From the NCBI RefSeq assembly GCF_029350975.1, contig NZ_JARKMR010000002.1, positions 310,001 to 374,000 on the forward strand: DNA of 64,000 bases, read 5' to 3'. Each line of letters opens with the position of its first letter. Positions within the stretch are counted from its first letter, which is position 1. This stretch comes from Maribacter zhoushanensis (lineage in GTDB: Bacteria > Bacteroidota > Bacteroidia > Flavobacteriales > Flavobacteriaceae). Shown in pieces: positions 17,744-25,362 of this stretch. The position numbers and the translations under genes are program-made. Below the pieces are notes generated by a model. It was not told where the DNA came from, ran no database searches, and saw only the letters and a program-made list of their open reading frames with translations.

Positions 17744-18348
17744 GAAAAATAAACATCCTTTTTGTACTGACGGTACTGCTACTAGCAAGTTGTAAAACAG
17801 AGAATAAGAATACCTCTAGCCCAGCAGAAACGGCTACTGAAGCAAGTGCAACTACAAATAGTTTAGATGTTACCATTGCAAACGCTGACGGAGCATTAAT
17901 TGGTGGTTTTGATCTTTCGCCTATAAAAATCGTTGCTAACAATACCACCTATACGTTTAAAAGTAAGCCAGATAAGCATAAGTTCTATGCAAACGGACAA
18001 ATGAAGTATGAAATAAAGTTCAAAGAAGAAAGCTTCAAATTAAGAGATGCCGATTCTGATTTGTTATGGAAGATTAAAATATACCCAGACAAAGTAAAAA
18101 TATCTGATAATGAAGAGAATGAAAATGCTTTTGAAGTAAGACCTTATGATGATAAAATTAAGGTAAAACGTAATGAAGAAGAGCTGTATAGGGTTAATAT
18201 TGAAGGAAATAGTGTTAAGGTAAATGATACCGAAGCTTTTAAACTTTCTTCTAACCAACAAAGTTATGTGTATGCTATTTTGGCAATAGACGAGATACCT
18301 AATGAGCATAAAATGTTCATTATAGCCGAATTATTAAATAAGATATAG
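17740..18348 (+). CDS. lipoprotein of the glycosyltransferase operon
   Basis: A 202-residue predicted lipoprotein: signal at 1-18 with lipobox LLLASC (Cys18), then a Ser/Thr/Ala-rich linker (about 25-45) typical of surface or outer-membrane-anchored lipoproteins. The mature part (45-202) is a beta-rich domain with repeated short strands alternating with Lys/Asp/Glu turns. The family is unknown to me. It overlaps the preceding glycosyltransferase by four bases and the following gene by one base. As the only obviously exported soluble product of the operon it may be the glycosylated target or a glycan-binding partner. Confidence 0.8.
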   Translation: MRKINILFVLTVLLLASCKTENKNTSSPAETATEASATTNSLDVTIANADGALIGGFDLSPIKIVANNTTYTFKSKPDKHKFYANGQMKYEIKFKEESFKLRDADSDLLWKIKIYPDKVKISDNEENENAFEVRPYDDKIKVKRNEEELYRVNIEGNSVKVNDTEAFKLSSNQQSYVYAILAIDEIPNEHKMFIIAELLNKI

Positions 18349-19154
18349 TGTATTTATTTTATGTTTATGGTGCTGGTTTTGGGCATATAAATAGGGTCCT
18401 TAATTTTATATACACTCAAGAAATTCCCTTAGAGGATTGCGTGTTAGTAACGAACTCTGTTTTTCATGACCAGGTACCTAAAAACATAAAAACGTTATAC
18501 AAAGAAGATGCATTTTTTAAGGACCAAGTTCATTTCAACCGGTTTCTGCTAAACTGTATAAAGGAACATAAGATCAATACGTTAGTTGTTGATGTGTTTC
18601 CTGCAGGGTTTTATGGCGAACTTGAAAAGAGCTTTTCTGATCTTCATTTCGTAAAGACCGTATTACTGGGGCGCATTTTAAACAAAGCCTACTTTGAAAA
18701 ATATACGTGTCCGGATTATGATATTATATACACATTAGAAAACGGAATTACCTTAATCAATTACAGGTATAAGAAGGTAATTTCGTTTTCTTTACAAATA
18801 AAACCAAGAGAAATTTTGAACGAGCTAGCGCTTGAAAAACCTTATTTTTTGGTCATGCATTCTTCGCCCTTAGAAGAGGTTTTATTATTGTACAAACAAG
18901 CTTTGTTATATCGTACAGATGAACACATTTATATCTGTTCATTTTCAGAAATTCCAACACACCTTATCCGAGAAAATACCAGCAGTAGTAAAGGTACTCG
19001 TATTGAAGACGAGGTATTAGAGAACGCTACTAAAATTTTCACTGGTTGTGGTTTCAATAGTATTATAGAAACCAAAAGCTATAGAGATAAACAACATATA
19101 CTTCCTTTTAAAAGAAGGTATGATGACCAATTTTTAAGAAAGCAGCTGCTATAA
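18348..19154 (+). CDS. GT-B-like glycosyltransferase (MurG/EGT-like)
   Basis: A 268-residue protein starting with GTG that overlaps the previous stop codon by one base. The N-terminal YVYGAGFGHINRVLNF (5-20) is the Gly-rich loop of MurG/UDP-glycosyltransferase-type proteins. The C-terminal FTGCGFNSIIETKSYRDKQHILPFKRRYDDQF (about 227-260) resembles their donor-binding Gly-Gly...Gln motif. It is shorter than most GT-B enzymes (350-400 residues), with a reduced C-terminal domain. It is the last gene of the operon, giving three glycosyltransferase-type proteins in total. Donor and acceptor unknown. Confidence 0.72.
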   Translation: MYLFYVYGAGFGHINRVLNFIYTQEIPLEDCVLVTNSVFHDQVPKNIKTLYKEDAFFKDQVHFNRFLLNCIKEHKINTLVVDVFPAGFYGELEKSFSDLHFVKTVLLGRILNKAYFEKYTCPDYDIIYTLENGITLINYRYKKVISFSLQIKPREILNELALEKPYFLVMHSSPLEEVLLLYKQALLYRTDEHIYICSFSEIPTHLIRENTSSSKGTRIEDEVLENATKIFTGCGFNSIIETKSYRDKQHILPFKRRYDDQFLRKQLL

Positions 19155-19194
19155 AAATTGTAGTTCTATTTTGATAAATGTGTTGAGAGTAGAT

Positions 19195-19794
19195 TTAATA
19201 ATACAATCTAAAATCTAGTAGTTTGCAGACATTGTAATGTCTTTGGTGTAGCTCTTCTACCACTTCAAACATATCATCATCTTCTTTAAATAAGTTAAAG
19301 AAAGCCTTGTCAAGGTTAGCGCTACTTACTCCGTTAAATGCATTGCCATAACCAGACACAGCTTTTGCGCCAGTGATATCTAAAAAGTATTGTGATTCCT
19401 CCTCGTCTAAATCTAGAATTTTTGCGTTGGAGAAGTGTAAAATCTTTCCTTTCAATCGTCCTTCAAATAGCTCTGCAATTTCCTGTAAGGTATAATAGTA
19501 ATCGTTTAAGCAAATACTATTGGCTTCACCATGCATCACTAAATAGATAATTTCATAGTCCTTAAAATTGTGATCATCTAAAACCAGGGCGTTTAAGCTG
19601 TCTTCCAATCCTTCAATGGTGTCGCATGTTTTGTAGATACTGGCAATACCGTATTTCATGGCCAGTTGCTCCAAGCTTTCCTGTGCTTCGGTAACCTTAT
19701 TCGTTTCTATATCTTGAACGCCTTCTAAACAATAAATGAAGTTTTCTTCATCTATAAATTGCTCTTGGGGTAATTGATTTCTTTTTTCTAGCAA
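19195..19794 (-). CDS. CHAT-like / DUF6642-like protein, copy 2
   Basis: The second 199-residue copy, with 15 substitutions relative to the gene at 11056-11655, most of them within residues 1-35. The His-Gly segment and the SNAK replacement of the expected Cys are the same. It also starts with TTG and has the same -7 box. It converges on the end of the glycosyltransferase operon, 40 bases away. The two copies are direct repeats separated by about 7.5 kb. The strong conservation of residues 36-199 suggests selection or gene conversion. Confidence 0.8.
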   Translation of the reverse strand: MLEKRNQLPQEQFIDEENFIYCLEGVQDIETNKVTEAQESLEQLAMKYGIASIYKTCDTIEGLEDSLNALVLDDHNFKDYEIIYLVMHGEANSICLNDYYYTLQEIAELFEGRLKGKILHFSNAKILDLDEEESQYFLDITGAKAVSGYGNAFNGVSSANLDKAFFNLFKEDDDMFEVVEELHQRHYNVCKLLDFRLYY

Positions 19795-19816
19795 TATGCT
19801 GTAATTATATGAACTA

Positions 19817-19824
19817 CAAAATTA
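19817..19824 (-). promoter_or_regulatory. -7 promoter box of CHAT-like copy 2
   Basis: The minus strand reads TAATTTTG, matching TAnnTTTG, 23 bases before the TTG start. Its conservation in both copies supports the promoter call. Confidence 0.6.
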
Positions 19825-19897
19825 CTGTAACTCATTTATATTTTTTAGCGTTTTTGTATAAAATTCTATTCCAAACACCTCGCCTTCCCTCCTTTTT

Positions 19898-20830
19898 TTA
19901 GTTTTCAAAAAAAGCATTCTCTGGTAAGTTCATAACATAGTCCGACAAAAGTTTCATCTCTAGATAATGATCTTTCATTTCAGGATTGAAGTTAACGTGA
20001 TTATAATTCTGATATCTCCAATATGCGGTTGCCGTTGCTGCGTAAACCGTAAATGCTTTCAGTGCTTTTTTCTCTATTTCTAGAAGTTGAATTTCTTGCC
20101 GATATCCTTTCAATAAATTAGCTACTTTATCTAAATTGATGGTGGTTTTATTGCTGCAAGTACCAATAATCATCATACCAATATCGAATACGCGATAATA
20201 ATAGCACGCTTCTTCAAAGTCCATGATAGTCGCTTGTTTCCTTTCTTGATCGACAATGATATTACTATTAAAAATATCACTATGGATCAAAGCTTTTGGC
20301 AAATCGGTGTTGATATGATTCTCAATATAGTGTTGCGTAGCTTTTAGCCATTTGTATAATGAGGAATCTGGAGCGTAGCTTTTTACTTCATCAAAATGTT
20401 GTAGTCCAAATGCGATTTCTCTTGGGATAAAATCAGGTGCTTTTATTTGGTGTAATTGTGCTAGTTCCTTGCCTAAATATAGTAACAAGTCTTCTGATAT
20501 ATCTTTGGCAATATCACCTTCAATAAATCCTTTAAGCATTACTGGTTTCGAATTCCAGGTAGTAGTTAATGCTCCGGTTGTGGTTTGTATCAGCCTAGAA
20601 GTAGAAAATTTGTGCTGTTGTAAATACTCCAATAAAGAAGCTAGTTTCTCCGTTTCTTCAATAGACTTTTCATCACAGATGGTCAATACAAAAGCATTGT
20701 CTTCTGTACGTATCAAATAGTTTGTGTTTGCCGACCCACCACTTAACATTTTGCTGGACATCATTTTAATACCATAAGGAACCAAAATACTTTCCATATC
20801 TACTTCGGTAATAACTTTAGTATGTGTCAT
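19898..20830 (-). CDS. thrB: homoserine kinase-like phosphotransferase (APH fold)
   Basis: A 310-residue aminoglycoside-phosphotransferase-fold kinase of the ThrB type II kind. Seen motifs: Gly/Ser-rich GGSANTNYLI loop (31-40), catalytic loop ALIHSDIFNSNII with His183, Asp185 and Asn190, and the metal-binding IMDFEEA with Asp204. The gene begins one base after the threonine synthase stop, in the same operon, so phosphorylation of homoserine to feed ThrC is the most economical role. Related kinases act on choline, methylthioribose or homoserine; the assignment comes from context. It is the last gene of its operon. Confidence 0.78.
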   Translation of the reverse strand: MTHTKVITEVDMESILVPYGIKMMSSKMLSGGSANTNYLIRTEDNAFVLTICDEKSIEETEKLASLLEYLQQHKFSTSRLIQTTTGALTTTWNSKPVMLKGFIEGDIAKDISEDLLLYLGKELAQLHQIKAPDFIPREIAFGLQHFDEVKSYAPDSSLYKWLKATQHYIENHINTDLPKALIHSDIFNSNIIVDQERKQATIMDFEEACYYYRVFDIGMMIIGTCSNKTTINLDKVANLLKGYRQEIQLLEIEKKALKAFTVYAATATAYWRYQNYNHVNFNPEMKDHYLEMKLLSDYVMNLPENAFFEN

Positions 20831-20831
20831 A

Positions 20832-22283
20832 TTACTTTCCTTTCGTTAAGTCCCAATTCGTTTCCATGGCATGCATAAGTGCATCTTCTACATGCGCGTA
20901 ATCACACAAATACACCTTCTCACAAAGTTGCTTTGCAGTTTCTACACTACTATGCGTAGCGGCTTTTGGCAATACGCTTGTGTGTAATGCATTCTTAATT
21001 ATTTCTGGAAATTTTGATGGATGCGCCGTAGCAAAACAGATTAATTTCTCATCACCTAGTTCCGTTTTTAGACTATCTGCCGCTACTAATGCTACCGCAC
21101 CATGTGGATCTAATAAATAGTCCTCATTAGTATACAGCTCATTGATGATATCTAAGGTTTGTTTGTCCGTTGCACTGTAAGATTTAAATCCTTTAGAATA
21201 GCTTTCAAAAGTCTGCTTATCAAAAGTAACGGAGCCTGTGGCGTTAAACAGATCTACCCATTTTTTAATGTTCTCGGTGTTTTTTTCATTTCTGAAATAC
21301 AAGAACCTCCAAAAATTAGAAGGCACTAAAATATCTATGGCAGATGAAGGCGTTTCTATTATTTCCTCCTTTGAAAAACGACCTTCTGAAAAAACACGAT
21401 GTAAACAAGCATTTGTATTATTGGCAACAACAAAATATTTGATGGGTAATCCCATTTCTCGTGCGATACCTCCTGCACATAAATTGCCGAAAGCACCAGA
21501 TGGGACGGACATATTTACTTGTTCTCCAATCGTATCCACGACCTGTAGGTAGCCATAGAAATAATGCACGGTTTGCATCATAACACGTCCCCAGTTAATG
21601 GAGTTTACACTAGATAATTTCAGTTTGTCTTTAAAACGTTTGTCCGCATATAATTTAGCAATTACAATATCTAAATCATCTGCACCATCTGGGCAATTAG
21701 ACACCCCAACCGGATGCACATTTGCATTTTGCAAGGTGGTCATTTGGCGCTCTTGTTCTTCCGTAATTAAACCTTTTGGGTATAACACCCAAGCATCTAA
21801 GTTCGATTTCCCTGCTGTGAAATATGCGGTTGCCGGACCAGTATCTCCTGTGGTGGCAACAACAAGCGTTAGGTGCTCATTTTTTCTTTCTAGAAAGAAG
21901 TTCACCAGATTCACCAAAAAAGCGAGTCCCACGTCTTTAAACGATATTGTTGGACCATGAAACAATTCCATAATGTACGTGTCCTTTCTTGTTTTTAAGG
22001 GGTAAAACGGAATGGTCTCTTTCTTCTCAAAAGGTGCATATGCAGTTTCAAGAATGTTTTTTAATTCACTTTCCGAAACAATGGAGCGATCAATAAAAAG
22101 CGAAAGAATCTCAAAAGCGAGTTCCACATAAGACAATCCTTTCCAAGCACTTAGTTGTTCTTTGGTGATGTTCGGTAAGGTATCAGGAACATACAATCCG
22201 CCATCTGAAGCAAAACCATCTAAGATGGCAGTTTCAAAATCAACTGGCTTCCCTCCTCCTTTGTTACTCACAAATTGAATCAT
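20832..22283 (-). CDS. thrC: threonine synthase
   Basis: A 483-residue fold-type II PLP enzyme that converts O-phosphohomoserine to threonine. It has the N-terminal ThrC domain (GGLYVPDTLP at 28-37), the PLP-lysine segment HGPTISFKDVGLAF with Lys116, the VATTGDTGPATAYF phosphate loop, and the SVNSINWGRVM segment typical of the longer ThrC class (E. coli/yeast type). Length is normal for that class. Its ATG overlaps the stop of the upstream gene by four bases, and the kinase gene follows directly. A hairpin terminator in the leader of this operon suggests attenuation. Confidence 0.95.
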   Translation of the reverse strand: MIQFVSNKGGGKPVDFETAILDGFASDGGLYVPDTLPNITKEQLSAWKGLSYVELAFEILSLFIDRSIVSESELKNILETAYAPFEKKETIPFYPLKTRKDTYIMELFHGPTISFKDVGLAFLVNLVNFFLERKNEHLTLVVATTGDTGPATAYFTAGKSNLDAWVLYPKGLITEEQERQMTTLQNANVHPVGVSNCPDGADDLDIVIAKLYADKRFKDKLKLSSVNSINWGRVMMQTVHYFYGYLQVVDTIGEQVNMSVPSGAFGNLCAGGIAREMGLPIKYFVVANNTNACLHRVFSEGRFSKEEIIETPSSAIDILVPSNFWRFLYFRNEKNTENIKKWVDLFNATGSVTFDKQTFESYSKGFKSYSATDKQTLDIINELYTNEDYLLDPHGAVALVAADSLKTELGDEKLICFATAHPSKFPEIIKNALHTSVLPKAATHSSVETAKQLCEKVYLCDYAHVEDALMHAMETNWDLTKGK

Positions 22284-23236
22284 AATTTATTTTTTAAATA
22301 TGCAGTATAGACCGCCTCGGTTATCATAATATCTTGTACTGCAACGCCTGTTAAATCGACAATGGTAATCTGGTCGTCATTGGTACGTTGTAATTTTTTA
22401 TCTTGGATCGCAGTACCCAATTCAACAATATCGTCTGCTGTAATTTCACCATCTTTCGTAGCCCTATAGATTTCACCCCTACTTTTACTTTGCGGAATAC
22501 TGTCAGCTATAACGATGTCAGCCTTTTTAAGCAACTCACTCTCTAATTCTTGTTTGTGTTCTGTATCTGAACCTACGGCAGTAATATGCGTTCCTTTTTG
22601 AATGTCCGATGCTTTAAGTAAAGCCTGTTCTGACGGTGTTGTAGTTACAATCAGGTTGCAATGTTTTGCAAGTTCTGTAGTGCTGTCAGCAATATGAACA
22701 TCAAAATCAGTACCTAGTTCATTGGCGAACTTTGCAGCCTTTTCTTTGGAGCGTCCCCAAACCCATACAGTTTTACACGGTGTATGTTTTTGAAGGTATT
22801 GCAATTGTAATTTGGCTTGAATTCCTGTACCCACAATTCCGATAGCTTTTATCTCTTTCGGGGCGAAGTACTTTGCCGCTAAAGCACCAGCAGCAGCTGT
22901 ACGGATATCTGTTAAGTAGCCTTCGTCTAGCAACACCGCTTTTGGAACTCCTGTCTTCTGGTCGAATAGCAGCATTAAGCCTTGACTAGAAGGGATTCCC
23001 AGTCTAGCATTATCATAAAAACCAGAAGCAATTTTAATGACATAATACGCCTCGTTTTTAATGTAGCCATACTTAATATGAGCATCCCCTTTTGGGTCTT
23101 CGAATAATAATTCGCCCACCGGAGGCACCACAGTATTTCCGTTGCTATATTGAACGAACCCTTCTTCCATAGCAGTGACAACATCTGTGTGCTCTAACAA
23201 GGCTTTAATTTCTTTTAAATGAATAACTGTTGTCAT
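22280..23236 (-). CDS. ornithine cyclodeaminase / mu-crystallin family protein
   Basis: A 318-residue NAD(P)-binding protein. The Rossmann segment AIGIVGTGIQAKLQLQYL is at about 131-148, preceded by LTDIRTAAAGALAAKYFAP, the family signature around the substrate Arg. The C-terminus holds DLTGVAVQDI, another family hallmark. Members include ornithine cyclodeaminase, alanine dehydrogenase and ketimine reductase, so the reaction cannot be fixed. It is the first gene of the threonine operon, overlapping thrC by four bases, so a role in amino-acid breakdown or synthesis linked to threonine is plausible. Confidence 0.88.
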   Translation of the reverse strand: MTTVIHLKEIKALLEHTDVVTAMEEGFVQYSNGNTVVPPVGELLFEDPKGDAHIKYGYIKNEAYYVIKIASGFYDNARLGIPSSQGLMLLFDQKTGVPKAVLLDEGYLTDIRTAAAGALAAKYFAPKEIKAIGIVGTGIQAKLQLQYLQKHTPCKTVWVWGRSKEKAAKFANELGTDFDVHIADSTTELAKHCNLIVTTTPSEQALLKASDIQKGTHITAVGSDTEHKQELESELLKKADIVIADSIPQSKSRGEIYRATKDGEITADDIVELGTAIQDKKLQRTNDDQITIVDLTGVAVQDIMITEAVYTAYLKNKL

Positions 23237-23264
23237 AATCTTTGTTTTCTATTTAGTTTTTTAA

Positions 23265-23322
23265 GCAAAAAAAAGTCTCTGCATACCAATTAGCTATTAA
23301 CTAATTAAGGTATACAGAGACT
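23265..23322 (-). terminator. terminator hairpin in the leader of the threonine operon (putative attenuator)
   Basis: On the minus strand a 14-bp stem (AGTCTCTGTATACC with GGTATGCAGAGACT, one G-U pair) closes a 21-base loop and is followed by eight T residues, ending about 30 bases before the first ATG of the operon. No minus-strand gene lies upstream for over a kilobase, so it must end the operon leader itself. A palindrome ACAGAGAGTCTCTGT overlaps the 5' arm and could form a competing fold. No convincing leader peptide was found. Confidence 0.72.
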
Positions 23323-23715
23323 CTCTGTAAGAAGTAAACTTATTTTTCCAATTTCTTCCTTATGATGAAAAATAAGCCTGCAATACAATACTACTAAAAC
23401 TTCTCTATGATAAAAGTATAAAAAATAATTAGATAAGCAAATGATTAATCATTTCAATCTCTTGGTATACTTTATGTATTAAGAGTAATTATGATAAGTT
23501 TCCTGGCCCATTGTTTTGTCTCTAATAAAATTTATTAGCTTAAGCTCTCTTCTTCGTTTTTGATTTTAAACTTTACTTTTTAAATGTATTAAATTATCAC
23601 GGTTATTTATTACGGTTTTTCGTAGTCTATGAAATATTTATCAGTAAAATATTGTTTCACTCCCCTATCTGCTCGACTTATTATCTATACAGTATCATTT
23701 ACCACTATACATCCG
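23323..23715. other. divergent intergenic region of the threonine operon and ThiE paralogue
   Basis: About 390 gene-free bases. They contain a 16-bp palindrome AAATGATTAATCATTT at 23439-23454 and an imperfect hairpin at 23459-23486, both in the region expected to be transcribed as the threonine-operon leader. No ribosomal leader peptide with repeated Thr or Ile codons is visible. Confidence 0.5.
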
Positions 23716-23723
23716 TAACTTTG
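23716..23723 (+). promoter_or_regulatory. -7 promoter box of the ThiE paralogue
   Basis: TAACTTTG matches TAnnTTTG, 36 bases before the ATG at 23759. No well-spaced -33 TTTG was found. Confidence 0.5.
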
Positions 23724-23758
23724 CCAACTTAAATACTACAACATTTACATCAAAAAAT

Positions 23759-24409
23759 ATGGACATGATTATCCCTAAACTACATTACATACCAAAAGGA
23801 AACTCACCAAAAGAGGTTTTGGAAAATATACAAAAAGCGTGTACTTCGGGTATAGAATTAGTGCAGTTAGGTTTAGAAAATGTATCAGATAAAAAGTTTT
23901 TAAAAATAGCCGAAGAAGCTAGGGAAATCACTTCTCATTTTCAGACCCGGTTAATCATTGAGAATCAGTTTAAGATTGCACATACCATTAAAGCAGATGG
24001 TGTTGTATTAGATAAAACAGCTACCTCCCCTACCGAGGTACGAAAACTGCTATACACTTGGCAAATGATTGGTGGTACGGCAAACACCTTGCAAGAGGCA
24101 GAAACACTATTGACCAAGGAAGTTGATTATATCAATTTAGGTCCTTTTAAAGCGAGTACTAATGAAAAAGATTCGAGTCCGGTTTTAGGTTTAAATGGGT
24201 ACATGTTATTAGTAGAAGCTTTACAATCTGAAACCCCAATTATTGCTTTTGGTGGCATTACCACGGCAGATGTGAAAGGGTTATTAGAAGCAGGTGTATC
24301 TGGTATAGCGGTATCAGAAGAAATCACCAGCAATTTTGATAGTATAAAGACATTTCACCAATTACTGCAAGCATCTTCAACAGCAGAACAACGACATACT
24401 TTCGAATAA
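23759..24409 (+). CDS. degenerate thiamine-phosphate-synthase (ThiE) paralogue
   Basis: A 216-residue TIM-barrel protein clearly related to the ThiE at 37950: both share CTSG(I/V)ELVQL, IIGGTANTL and SPVLGLNGY. Key ThiE positions differ. QLR is QLG (residues 37-39), INDY is IENQ (66-69), and the metal/pyrophosphate segment HLGKTD is VLDKTA. Loss of the Arg, Asn/Asp and His/Asp residues argues against normal thiamine phosphate synthase activity. It stands alone, has its own promoter box and no TPP riboswitch. It may be a TenI-like or regulatory relative. A second possible start is ATG at 23765, aligned with ThiE. Confidence 0.82.
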   Translation: MDMIIPKLHYIPKGNSPKEVLENIQKACTSGIELVQLGLENVSDKKFLKIAEEAREITSHFQTRLIIENQFKIAHTIKADGVVLDKTATSPTEVRKLLYTWQMIGGTANTLQEAETLLTKEVDYINLGPFKASTNEKDSSPVLGLNGYMLLVEALQSETPIIAFGGITTADVKGLLEAGVSGIAVSEEITSNFDSIKTFHQLLQASSTAEQRHTFE

Positions 24410-24434
24410 AAAAAATAGCGCTTTAAAGCGCTAT
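24407..24434 (-). terminator. intrinsic terminator for the minus-strand gene at 24479
   Basis: The 20-bp palindrome ATAGCGCTTTAAAGCGCTAT is followed on the minus strand by a run of eight T residues. It overlaps the stop codon of the convergent ThiE paralogue. Confidence 0.85.
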
Positions 24435-24478
24435 GGTATATGTTTATGATAAAGGAAGTTAGATACAGTCATGCAAAA

Positions 24479-25258
24479 TTACATAACAGTACCATTGTCT
24501 AACCAGCGTTGTAACAAGGCATCATTATGAGAAATGGCAACGAGATGAAATTTAGTAAACCGATTAAAAACGCGTGATTCTTTAAGAGTTTCCATACAAA
24601 CAGACACCGGGTTAAGATAGTTGGAGTGTATTAAGAAAAGTTCGCCCTCACGTTTTAAAAGATAGCCCACATGTCCCTCATCAAAACCTATAAAATAAAG
24701 TCCCTCTTGGGTTAATGTATCTATTTCTTCAAATGCTTTTTCATGGGTTTCTTGCTCCACTTGGGTAATTACCGAGCCACAACTGATCATTTTAGCTTCG
24801 TCTATGGGCGATTTTTGAGCCAATTTATACCGGTTGATATTAATTCCCATATCTCGCAGCGTAGTTGATATAAAATAACCACATGCAATTTTACCTTCAT
24901 TAGGCGTAGCGGTATGTCCGCCAAAACTCCACGGAGTACCATACCAGTGCGGTATAATTTTATCTACCAGTTGATTTGCAAAAGCTGTTTTAATATAATC
25001 TATAGAAATAGTACCTGCCCTTAAATCTTCTTTTAAACGCAACCGAAGTTGATGGGAATCTTCTTTAGTACTGGCATAAGAATCAGCGATAGAATCTGAT
25101 GTTATGTTGAGCACGAGTGTTTTTTCTTTCTTAAAACCAATTGATTTCGATACAGGTGAAGTTCTTACAGCAGCAGTGCTATGATGCATCACCCTATTTG
25201 TTTTAGGTGATATATCATTAGAAAAGCCTAAAGAAAGAAGTATCGAAAAAAGAAACAT
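24479..25258 (-). CDS. secreted NlpC/P60-like cysteine peptidase candidate
   Basis: A 259-residue protein with a short N-terminal hydrophobic signal (residues 1-13). After a variable linker, the segment WYGTPWSFGGHTATPNEGKIACGYFISTTLRDMGI carries the candidate nucleophile (Cys in IACGYF, near 127). FDEGHVGYLLKREGELFLIHSN carries two His residues, the first being the likely base. This order (Gly-rich WYGTPW...Cys, then Gly-His-x-Gly) is that of NlpC/P60-type hydrolases, which cut peptidoglycan stem peptides. Identification is by motif only. The next upstream gene encodes another Cys/His secreted protein. Confidence 0.7.
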   Translation of the reverse strand: MFLFSILLSLGFSNDISPKTNRVMHHSTAAVRTSPVSKSIGFKKEKTLVLNITSDSIADSYASTKEDSHQLRLRLKEDLRAGTISIDYIKTAFANQLVDKIIPHWYGTPWSFGGHTATPNEGKIACGYFISTTLRDMGININRYKLAQKSPIDEAKMISCGSVITQVEQETHEKAFEEIDTLTQEGLYFIGFDEGHVGYLLKREGELFLIHSNYLNPVSVCMETLKESRVFNRFTKFHLVAISHNDALLQRWLDNGTVM

Positions 25259-25362
25259 AGGTTACAATAGATTTAGGGATAAGATACTATGATTAGAACG
25301 TATTAGTACTGAGTAAATTACATATAAAAAGTTAAAGTTTTATGATGCTTTTTATGCGTTGG

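Noticed and set aside
23439-23500. Short leader-peptide frames (7-10 codons) upstream of the threonine operon
   Set aside because: The candidate frames on the minus strand have no run of Thr or Ile codons and sit far from the terminator hairpin, so no leader peptide was called.
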